Source: a virus
DNA: 62,116 bases
Virus record (IMG/VR): IMGVR_UViG_3300021420_000004
Span: 1-62,116 of that record
Direction: 5' to 3' (one strand)
Shown piece after piece: positions 55,580 through 62,116 of the stretch. How positions within the stretch are numbered: the stretch's first letter is position 1; every line of letters starts with the position of its first letter. The notes beneath the pieces were generated by a model. The model worked only from the letters and a program-made list of their open reading frames with translations, was not told the origin of the DNA and did not search any database. The translations under genes and the position numbers were made by a program.

Positions 55580-57273
55580 TGCCCGATACCATGCCCCCAC
55601 CTCCGACCGATACACCCGTTGCGGGCGTCGGCTCCGGCTCCGAAGGCGACAAGCTCAAGGGATTCCTCGTCAATCTAACTGGCGGAGGGATGCCGATGGT
55701 TCGGCAACAGCTTGAGGATGCTCACGCCAAGCGAGTCGCAGAGGCGGATCGGAATCACAAGAGTTACGGAGAGTTGTCGCAGGTGCTTGCTGGGGATACG
55801 ACAGGGAAGTACGTCGATCAACAGGGTAACCTGACTCCTGATGGACAGAAGATTGAACTCCAGCGGAAAGCCGCGTTCGATGCTTGGCAGAAGGCGGCGG
55901 GGGTCAGCAAAGAGAATAAAGGGATCATCGGCAAGCTAGGTCAGTTGACCGACAAGCTGGTCCACCATCGCGCCGGGGGGCAGCCGCCTCAACCGGGACA
56001 GGGACAGCCAGCATCGACTGGGATGCCCCAGCCGCCCACAGCCGCGAGCCCTGCTGCGGGATCGGCCCCGCCAACGGCTTCAGGGATGCCCGCCCCGCCG
56101 AACGCCCCGCCTAGCGCATCTGCGATGCCTGTGCCACCGGGATATACACCCGCTGGACAGGACCCGGATACCTTAGCGGCGAGGTCGCAGGCGGAGTCAG
56201 CGGAGGCGGCGAAGCTGGATCTTTATAAGAAAGAGGGGCAGGCGGACGCGGATATCAAAGGGAACGCGGCCACCGCCGCGCCGAAGCAACTTCTCGACGG
56301 GTTAATTAAGGCCGGACTTAGCCAAGAAGAGGCACAGAAGGTTGTTAGGGAGAAGTATTCAGGGATCGCGGGTCGGCCTAAGTCGGTTATGTACTCGGAC
56401 CCAAGCGATCCAACAAGGAAGCTGTTCGGGACCGAGGTTGGCGGCGTCGTCTACGACCAACAGGGAGAGTCGGTGCCCAACGCAGGGCAGGTGGTTCCAG
56501 CGATGCTTCCTTCGGCGTCGTCGAGCACCAGCGTTTACAACGCCGATACCGGAACGACCACCACGTCCCATTCGACGCAGAAGGTTGCGCCGAAGGTTAA
56601 AAGTGGGATGCCTTCGCCGCCGTCAACAGGAGCATCCCCATCCAAGTCCCCTTCCGCCAAGTCCCCCGCCGCTGGAGGCCGTGTAGCGGCAATGGCCGAC
56701 GACTGGGAACAGAATGGAGTCGTACCGTCGGCCAAGGATAAGCCTGCGGTCGAGAAATACCTCAAGGATCAAGGACGCAACGCCCCCGTCACCCTCATCC
56801 CCGAAGCGCAGAAGACGATCATCGCCGCTAGCCCAGTCATGGATCAGATCAACGGGTTACTGAAGGACATCGACGATCTTAAGCTAGGGGATAATAACAA
56901 GAGTGCCTACCTGCTCCCCGCTCGCGCTGAGTATGCGCTGGGTCACGCATCGCCGGAAGGTTCCCTTGGCAAGGATATCGCTGGACTATCCCTCGGCTCC
57001 GTCGTCGAAGCGGCATCCGTTCTCAAAGGGACCAGTCGATCCGTGCTCGCGCTGAAGAAAGCACTGGAGCATACGCCGAATCCCTGGATCGACTCGCCAA
57101 AGCTGATGAAGGAGAAGTTGCAGACGATCCAAGCGCGGCTCAAGGATGTGATGGACGACGCTTATAAATACGGCAAGAAAGGCGCGGCGGTTGGCTACGG
57201 CGAATCCCACATGCCCGCGCCGCCTCCACGAGGCACCGGCACCAAAGACGATCCCATCATCGTATCCCCCTAA
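55579..57273 (+). CDS. Internal virion-type protein, Pro-rich middle, 564 aa
   Basis: Helical N-terminus (MVRQQLEDAHAKRVAEADRN), a Pro/Gly/Met-rich disordered middle with repeated GMP.PP motifs (about residues 135-195), a Ser-rich second linker, and a helical C-terminal domain (MDQINGLLKDIDDLKLGDNN). One-base overlaps with both neighbours. Probably part of the ejected internal-protein set; unrelated to known enzymes as far as can be seen. Confidence 0.6.
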   Translation: MPDTMPPPPTDTPVAGVGSGSEGDKLKGFLVNLTGGGMPMVRQQLEDAHAKRVAEADRNHKSYGELSQVLAGDTTGKYVDQQGNLTPDGQKIELQRKAAFDAWQKAAGVSKENKGIIGKLGQLTDKLVHHRAGGQPPQPGQGQPASTGMPQPPTAASPAAGSAPPTASGMPAPPNAPPSASAMPVPPGYTPAGQDPDTLAARSQAESAEAAKLDLYKKEGQADADIKGNAATAAPKQLLDGLIKAGLSQEEAQKVVREKYSGIAGRPKSVMYSDPSDPTRKLFGTEVGGVVYDQQGESVPNAGQVVPAMLPSASSSTSVYNADTGTTTTSHSTQKVAPKVKSGMPSPPSTGASPSKSPSAKSPAAGGRVAAMADDWEQNGVVPSAKDKPAVEKYLKDQGRNAPVTLIPEAQKTIIAASPVMDQINGLLKDIDDLKLGDNNKSAYLLPARAEYALGHASPEGSLGKDIAGLSLGSVVEAASVLKGTSRSVLALKKALEHTPNPWIDSPKLMKEKLQTIQARLKDVMDDAYKYGKKGAAVGYGESHMPAPPPRGTGTKDDPIIVSP

Positions 57274-58919
57274 TGGCTGACGAGGCTCAAGACGACGGAG
57301 TACATGCGGTAGGGCCGGACGGGAAACATTATCTATTTCCAAAAGGGACTACGCCGGATGCGGTGATCGCGCATTTCAGGACCGCAAGCCCGCAGTCGTC
57401 GTCTCGGTCGCCTATCGCACCGCCTGCTTTACACCCGCCGGACGTGGGAATGCACAAGTCCTACCTCATAGGAGATCCCAACAAAGACCCAGCAAATGCC
57501 ACGCAGGAGGATATCGCTGGACTGCAAGATATGGCGGTCAACGCGGGAAAGAGTCTGGCCCGAGTATCTGGCCCCAACGTCGTGTATCAAGCAGCACGGA
57601 AAGCAGCACCTAGTTTAGGTCTACCTAAGGGACTGGGGATGCCATCGCCCGAAGAGGTCATACTTACGGGAGTGGGCGCGGCGGAAGGCGCACCGGAGGC
57701 AGGAGAGTCTCGTGCTGCGACAGCGACCGCTGAGGCCCCCAAGCCCAAGACTGGGATGCCCGAGCCTCCGCTGGAACCAGAGCAGCAGGCGAAATACACC
57801 TCCCAGCTCGACAAGGCCAACAAGGACTTCGCGGAGGACACCGCCAAGTACACGAAGAAAGTCGCTGATGCCGCTACCGAACGCAAGCGCGGCTTCGCAG
57901 GCGAGCCGGGAGGCCCGCAGTTCGAGGCGGAGAAGGCGGCGAACCGCAAGGACGTGTTGAATCGGTCGTCTATGGAGCATACGCGGCTGGCACAGGATAA
58001 TCTCCGGCAGACTTACGCTGCCGCTCGCGGCGCACTGGATCAACGCTGGGGCCAGTTCCGCACGCAGATGGAAGGGACACAGCTTGATCCGGTGCGGGCG
58101 TTTGAGGATATCGAAGCGGCGGAGAAGAAATATCTTAAAGGAAGTCCAGCATCGCTAAAGCTATTCAACGATCTGGCGGCAGAGATCGGGATCAAGAAGA
58201 TTACCGAGGAGGGCGAGGTTATCACGCCGAAGAGTGAACCGCCGGTTGAGCCGGAGTTACCGTTTGATACGGCTCGGGTGCATTACTCGGCAATTGGGGA
58301 TAAGTTGTCGTCGGGGACGTTGCCAGGGAACGTATATCACGCATTGAAAGCAGTACAGACCGCGCTCGACGATCAACTCACTGAGGCGGCGGACAGCCGA
58401 GGGCTTGGGAAGGAATATGATTCGTTAAAATCCGGCGAGCATCAATTCCGTTCCGACTGGACCGACTCGAAGTCTCCGCTGGCGAAGGCATTCAAGGCGC
58501 AGGACCCGAACTTCCTCCAAGGTCACCTCACCGGCAAGGGCAGCGATCTCCTGATGCAACAGTTGTCTCGGTATCGTAAGTTCGGCGCGAAGCCTTATCT
58601 CACCGCCGCCGCAAGACGGCTGGACGCCGAAGCCAGCGCGATCAAGGTGCCCAAAGTAGGAGAGCCGAAGCCACTAGGAGTCAAGAAGCCGACGCTGGCT
58701 GAGGTGAAGCGTCCGGTGCCGAAGGTTGAAGCGCCAGAGACTCCCAAGGCTGGAAAGTTCTCTCGTACCGCTGGAAGGATCGCCGGGAAAGTGGTCGGAG
58801 GCTCCGTTGGCTCCGCGCTCGGGCATCCTCTCCTTGGCTATAGCATCGGCGGCGAAGTCGGCACCGAGGCCGCGAACGCTATCGCGCGTCGTCGTGGGAT
58901 GCCGCCACCGCCCGAGTAG
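57273..58919 (+). CDS. Internal virion-type protein with membrane-active tail, 548 aa
   Basis: N-terminal GPDGKHYLFPKGTTPDAVIA resembles a short motif (G..y.FP.gt..d.i..h) frequent in phage internal proteins. Long helical middle rich in Ala/Lys/Glu, and a C-terminal Gly/Ala-rich helix GRIAGKVVGGSVGSALGHPL typical of membrane-penetrating segments. Last of the three internal proteins; overlaps convergently the zinc-ribbon gene by 41 bases. Confidence 0.6.
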   Translation: MADEAQDDGVHAVGPDGKHYLFPKGTTPDAVIAHFRTASPQSSSRSPIAPPALHPPDVGMHKSYLIGDPNKDPANATQEDIAGLQDMAVNAGKSLARVSGPNVVYQAARKAAPSLGLPKGLGMPSPEEVILTGVGAAEGAPEAGESRAATATAEAPKPKTGMPEPPLEPEQQAKYTSQLDKANKDFAEDTAKYTKKVADAATERKRGFAGEPGGPQFEAEKAANRKDVLNRSSMEHTRLAQDNLRQTYAAARGALDQRWGQFRTQMEGTQLDPVRAFEDIEAAEKKYLKGSPASLKLFNDLAAEIGIKKITEEGEVITPKSEPPVEPELPFDTARVHYSAIGDKLSSGTLPGNVYHALKAVQTALDDQLTEAADSRGLGKEYDSLKSGEHQFRSDWTDSKSPLAKAFKAQDPNFLQGHLTGKGSDLLMQQLSRYRKFGAKPYLTAAARRLDAEASAIKVPKVGEPKPLGVKKPTLAEVKRPVPKVEAPETPKAGKFSRTAGRIAGKVVGGSVGSALGHPLLGYSIGGEVGTEAANAIARRRGMPPPPE

Positions 58920-59091
58920 CCACGGACGCCACGCCGCAGGATCGGCACTTGACCACCACTTCATTCCGTTCTAAGTTGAGATATGATTTCTCGTCGGCAG
59001 TCAGCCGGACCAGCTTCCATTGACCATCGCAGAGATAGCAGTGGGAGTCGAATGGGACAGGGTGGATGCGATTATGAGGACGGATGGTCAT
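58879..59091 (-). CDS. Zinc-ribbon protein, 70 aa
   Basis: Minus strand; HCYLCDGQW (residues about 17-25) and KCRSCGVAS (about 48-56) form a four-Cys zinc site. GAGGGAG upstream of ATG 59091. The start overlaps the divergent RecB-like gene's start by 8 bases, so the two must be served by transcripts beginning inside or beyond each other. It resembles the Cys-rich miniproteins of the 1-9 kb region. Confidence 0.6.
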   Translation of the reverse strand: MTIRPHNRIHPVPFDSHCYLCDGQWKLVRLTADEKSYLNLERNEVVVKCRSCGVASVATRAVAASHDDAR

Positions 59092-60133
59092 AGATGCTTA
59101 CTCCCTCGATACCTTTCAACGCTGTCCTCGGCGGTGGCTCCTCGAACGCTCGTGGCGCGTGATCCACTGGCGGCCTAAGTCTCTTTTCGACTCGTGTCTC
59201 CGTCAGGGTATTTTTCAAATATCCAACGGAAGCGATCCGGCAGCGGAGATCCAGAGGGCGCGGACGCGGTTCCTGTCGGCGGCGGCAAATCCGGGGCTGG
59301 ACCTGAGCGAGGGAGCGGATTCGTGGGTTGTGGCGAATGATTACGCCGGGATGCTTTCCACGACACTAACAGCAGTATCAAAATTGACACTATTAACAGT
59401 CCAGCGCCTATCAGTGTTGTCCCTACCAGAGCCATTTGCCACAGCGTCATGGTCCCCCCTCTCCTGGTCCGACGAATCCGGCACCCTCCACCGCTGGATC
59501 ACCGTCGATGCCTACGATTCTACTGTCCTCTCCCGCGAGGCGCATTCCTGGGCCGTGTTCGGCGACATCGTGACGCTCGACGCGCCACTCACCCTCCATG
59601 TTATATCCATCGGACAGCAACGTAACGGACGGCGGCACTCCCCGTGGGCCAGAGCCTATAAGCATCCAGTGATCGCCCATCGATATAAGTTTCAGCGGAA
59701 GAATTCCCGAGGACATGGGACCTCCCTCTCGGAGCAGTGGATACCGATCTGGTACGCCGACCAGCCCCAGCCCGATCCTGTGACTTGGGTCGATCTCATG
59801 GACTCCGACGGCATCACGCCGACCCTTCTTCATCACATACCCATCGCTCAACCGTCAGAGGCAGTGCGCCGCGATACGCTAGGCCAACTAAGTTCGCTGG
59901 CGACTCGTATGTCACGATTGGCGTCCGAGCATCCAGGGCCGTCGGATTTCGTTCTAGAACCGATGTCTCGTTCGGCGTGTGACTCCCTAGTACCTTGTCC
60001 ACACCAGGAATTGTGTTATCGAGAGCGACCGGGGGAGGGCATCGCCGCGCTGGGACTGCATCAACGCCGAGCAGCCGACGCATACGAACCTGAACGCCGT
60101 CGATTGGTTCAGCTTGCCACCATCGGAACTTGA
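59084..60133 (+). CDS. RecB/Cas4-like protein with degenerate active site, 349 aa
   Basis: GAGG 4 bases before ATG 59084. N-terminus YSLDTFQRCPRRWLLERSW is the hallmark opening of PD-(D/E)XK exonucleases (S...F..CPrrW), and the C-terminus CDSLVPCPHQELC (about residues 303-315) matches the Cys cluster that holds 4Fe-4S in Cas4/AddB. In between no D...(D/E)xK pair is seen, suggesting a structural or regulatory paralogue of the 10677-12278 protein. Converges on the polymerase gene with 25 bases of overlap. Confidence 0.65.
   Translation: MVIDAYSLDTFQRCPRRWLLERSWRVIHWRPKSLFDSCLRQGIFQISNGSDPAAEIQRARTRFLSAAANPGLDLSEGADSWVVANDYAGMLSTTLTAVSKLTLLTVQRLSVLSLPEPFATASWSPLSWSDESGTLHRWITVDAYDSTVLSREAHSWAVFGDIVTLDAPLTLHVISIGQQRNGRRHSPWARAYKHPVIAHRYKFQRKNSRGHGTSLSEQWIPIWYADQPQPDPVTWVDLMDSDGITPTLLHHIPIAQPSEAVRRDTLGQLSSLATRMSRLASEHPGPSDFVLEPMSRSACDSLVPCPHQELCYRERPGEGIAALGLHQRRAADAYEPERRRLVQLATIGT
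59175..59450 (-). CDS. Possible antisense membrane ORF, 91 aa
   Basis: On the minus strand inside the RecB-like gene. ATG 59450 is preceded by GGAGAGGGGGG, and the product begins MTLWQMALVGTTLIGAGLLI followed by VSILILLLVSW, a strong transmembrane helix, then a Pro-rich tail. The same DNA uses rare, AT-rich codons in the plus frame (TTA, CTA, ACA, TCA cluster), as if constrained by the antisense reading. It could still be chance. Confidence 0.3.
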   Translation of the reverse strand: MTLWQMALVGTTLIGAGLLIVSILILLLVSWKASRRNHSPQPTNPLPRSGPAPDLPPPTGTASAPSGSPLPDRFRWIFEKYPDGDTSRKET

Positions 60134-62116
60134 ACATCGACCGCCTCCATTTGCGACCAGTTCGCGCCAAAGTTAGCTTCCACATCCACTGAGAGCCCGT
60201 CGGGGGCCAGCGTCGAATGAATCAGCACCTTCGACGGCGCGGTCAGGATAGGGTAGACCTCCGCGATATGCTGCTCACGCATCTCCCTTGGATAACAAAA
60301 CATCACCGAGTCGTGGATCGTATTCATCAGGCCATATCGCGCCGCCGCGCCGGATGAATCGAGCATCTTCATTGTCTCCCTTATATTCCCAAAGGCGTAA
60401 TTCGCAGGCAGGAACGCTACCGCTTCCTCCGCTTGGTCACCGTTTTTCCAGCCGCCGGACTTGTGATCCCAGACGAAGACTTCGTAGAAGCGGCGGATGT
60501 GGCCGAAGGGGGAGCGAAGGAAGGTTTGTTCGTGGGCGAGCTTTCTAATTCTAGCCTGCCAATCGAAGATCCTTGGATAGAGATGTTGTAAGAGATCGAG
60601 GAATGATTTTGCTGTACGCTCGTTGGGGAAGTGTTCCAGATTCTCTTGAAATAATCTACGAGCACCCATTCCAAATCCAACTCCAAGGATAGTTGGCTTG
60701 GCTTGTTTATCCCTGACACGTTTACGGTCACTGTCGCTTTTGAACCACGCAAATCGGTCAAGTAGAGAGGCATCATCTTCCTCCGCAATCTCCGGTTTCC
60801 AATCCTTCGTGAAGCACCCCGCCACGAACGAGTGCATATCCAGTCGCGCCATCCGCATGTACGAGGCGTCCTCGGCGCAGAATCCCGTCGTTAGCACATG
60901 GTAGGACTTGTAATCCCACTCCGACAACTCGTATCCATCCGGCGCGGCGATCATCTTTCGCAACTGTTTCGAGAGACGACCGTGCTTGGGGAAATTCTGA
61001 CAGTTTGGATTTCGAGAAGTCGTTTGTCCTGTACCCGTGTCGAAGGTGAACGTGGTATGCACTCGACCGTCGTCATGCGGCTTGAATCCATCGACGTAGG
61101 TCCCTCTCGCCTTCGACAGCTCCCGATACTCGATCACCTTCAGGTAGAAGGTATCGGAATGGCGTTGGGCAAGGCGGATCAGCTCTTTTTTCTCGGTGGT
61201 GTCCTTGGGCGAGCCGTCCTCGTTCTCACTCTTTTTGGACTTGGGTCGCTTATGGCCGCGAGCGTCCATGTATTTGAGAAGCTGTTGCCACGAGTTAGGG
61301 TTAAACGGTACGATTCTGCACCACCGTCTATGAAGTACGGTTGTAGGCTCACCGTCCATCCCAACGGTAGCTTCTTCAAACTCTCGCTCCACCAATCCCG
61401 CAAGGTCCTTCGGAGCTTTCCTGTATCCGTACTCATAATTCCCTTTCTTTCCACGTCGAGGCTCTAGTCCTAATACTTCGAGTGGAACTCGGGATTGTAA
61501 TTCGGCGTTTAGTTCCTGCTGCGCCAAGTCAAACTCCCCGTCCAGCTTCAATCGCTCGGCATCGTCCACCGGGAGCCCGCGATCCTCCATCGCCGCGAGC
61601 ACTGGCCTCACTTGTTGCACCTGTCCGATGTAGCCGCCGTCGTTCCATCCGTCCGGCGACCAGCGACCGCACCAGATTTGATCCTTCTGCAACATCGCCA
61701 CTAGGAAATTATAGAGCCGCAGCGTGGCATCCACGTCCACGCAACCGTAGAACTCTAGATCGGTCCCCGCCAGATGCTTCCACGGGAATGGGAATTGGAC
61801 GAACTGCGCGGCGAACTGGAGATGCGCCGGGAGGTCCGGTTGCCAGTGGTGGAACATTTGCAGGGTGTCATGGATCGTGCCACGAGGGGTTAGGTCGAGC
61901 CCTTCGCGCTCCCCGGCGGCTCGAAGGACTCTGTTATCGAAGAGCCAGAGGTTGTGGCCGCACTTAGTATTGGGAGTGTGGAGTAGGCGTCTCGCACACT
62001 CTCGATAAGCACCCTCCCACGGGAGAGCAATTCCTGTGCCTGCTCCAACTGAGAACTGGATGAGCCGTATTTGAGTGTCTGTAAATCCATCCCTTGCATC
62101 TTCATCGAGACTTGCA
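60109..62116 (-). CDS. UDG-exonuclease-DNA polymerase fusion, C-terminal part (family A polymerase)
   Basis: Continues the protein begun at 1-885; unique part 60109-61989 encodes residues 296-921. Exo II CGHNLWLFD (Asn308, Asp313) and Exo III YGCVD (Tyr376, Asp380) complete an intact proofreading site. Family-A polymerase: the TTSRNPNCQNFP block; motif A EWDYKSYHV (Asp654); motif B DKQAKPTILGVGFG; motif C NTIHDSVMF (His854-Asp855-Ser856). Compared by eye with E. coli Pol I, Glu710 is His, Phe762 is Leu, Tyr766 is Phe and HDE is HDS. The catalytic aspartates are kept, so activity is likely. It is the only DNA polymerase in the genome. Confidence 0.9.
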   Translation of the reverse strand, partial: ASLDEDARDGFTDTQIRLIQFSVGAGTGIALPWEGAYRECARRLLHTPNTKCGHNLWLFDNRVLRAAGEREGLDLTPRGTIHDTLQMFHHWQPDLPAHLQFAAQFVQFPFPWKHLAGTDLEFYGCVDVDATLRLYNFLVAMLQKDQIWCGRWSPDGWNDGGYIGQVQQVRPVLAAMEDRGLPVDDAERLKLDGEFDLAQQELNAELQSRVPLEVLGLEPRRGKKGNYEYGYRKAPKDLAGLVEREFEEATVGMDGEPTTVLHRRWCRIVPFNPNSWQQLLKYMDARGHKRPKSKKSENEDGSPKDTTEKKELIRLAQRHSDTFYLKVIEYRELSKARGTYVDGFKPHDDGRVHTTFTFDTGTGQTTSRNPNCQNFPKHGRLSKQLRKMIAAPDGYELSEWDYKSYHVLTTGFCAEDASYMRMARLDMHSFVAGCFTKDWKPEIAEEDDASLLDRFAWFKSDSDRKRVRDKQAKPTILGVGFGMGARRLFQENLEHFPNERTAKSFLDLLQHLYPRIFDWQARIRKLAHEQTFLRSPFGHIRRFYEVFVWDHKSGGWKNGDQAEEAVAFLPANYAFGNIRETMKMLDSSGAAARYGLMNTIHDSVMFCYPREMREQHIAEVYPILTAPSKVLIHSTLAPDGLSVDVEANFGANWSQMEAVDVQVPMVAS
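61990..62116. repeat. Terminal direct repeat, right copy
   Basis: Identical to bases 1-127. It should be counted once when the genome is circularised; the polymerase frame passes through it without interruption. Confidence 0.95.

Noticed and set aside
1-62116. tRNA genes, CRISPR arrays, insertion sequences, integrase and attachment sites
   Set aside because: Looked for while reading; no cloverleaf with CCA-adjacent T-arm, regular repeat-spacer unit, transposase or integrase motif was noticed. A tRNAscan and IS search would be decisive.

Overview
The window is the complete genome of a tailed dsDNA phage, cut at an arbitrary point. Its first and last 127 bases are identical, so the unique circle is 61,989 bp. 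One gene, a uracil-DNA-glycosylase/exonuclease/DNA-polymerase fusion, reads in frame across the cut. GC is high, genes are packed with ATGA/GTGA overlaps, and no integrase, tRNA or rRNA gene was seen. There is no tape-measure or sheath gene, the portal is large (702 aa), and there is a P22-gp10/nozzle-like protein plus large internal-virion-type proteins. A podovirus-like, probably lytic virus is therefore the best reading. The host is unknown; DnaA-box-like sites, SD-led starts and sigma70-like promoters point to a bacterium.

Layout. (a) 12.74 kb down to 1, continuing across the cut to 60.1 kb, minus strand: replication/recombination and accessory genes. These are a PD-(D/E)XK-like nuclease, a Sak4-like ATPase, an SF1 helicase and the UDG-polymerase, mixed with about twenty small proteins (many Cys-rich) and a secreted beta-propeller. 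Promoters for this block lie at 12.77 and 5.58 kb. (b) 12.78-14.28 kb, plus strand: one gene weakly resembling rolling-circle Rep proteins, behind a leader that can fold into an H-type pseudoknot. (c) 15.79-14.34 kb, minus strand: a ribbon-helix-helix regulator, a small cytosine-methyltransferase-like protein and small proteins. (d) 15.79-16.39 kb: a non-coding control region or candidate origin with phased GGTGAG/CTCACC repeats, a DnaA box, an AT-rich stretch and a strong promoter. (e) 16.4-58.9 kb, plus strand: an Acb2/Tad1-like gene and small genes, then terminase, portal, scaffold candidate, LAGLIDADG endonuclease, capsid, tail fibre, a lysis block that also holds a Tad2-like gene, tail proteins, a glycosyltransferase, 9 kb of genes whose products start with Sec signal peptides, and internal virion proteins. 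(f) 58.9-60.1 kb: a zinc-ribbon protein, a second RecB-like protein and a possible antisense membrane ORF.

How it fits together. The minus-strand block probably supplies DNA synthesis and recombination. The two divergent control regions (12.74-13.0 and 15.79-16.39 kb) share a CTCACCTGT site, near-leaderless ribbon-helix-helix genes and TGA extended -10 promoters, so they look like one regulatory circuit. Two candidate nucleotide-sponge genes would act against signalling-type host defences. The most novel-looking parts are the mirrored control circuit with the pseudoknot leader, the degenerate Rep-like protein, the unusual polymerase active site, and the run of Sec-signal-bearing large proteins. 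All functional names were assigned by eye from motifs, with no database search.
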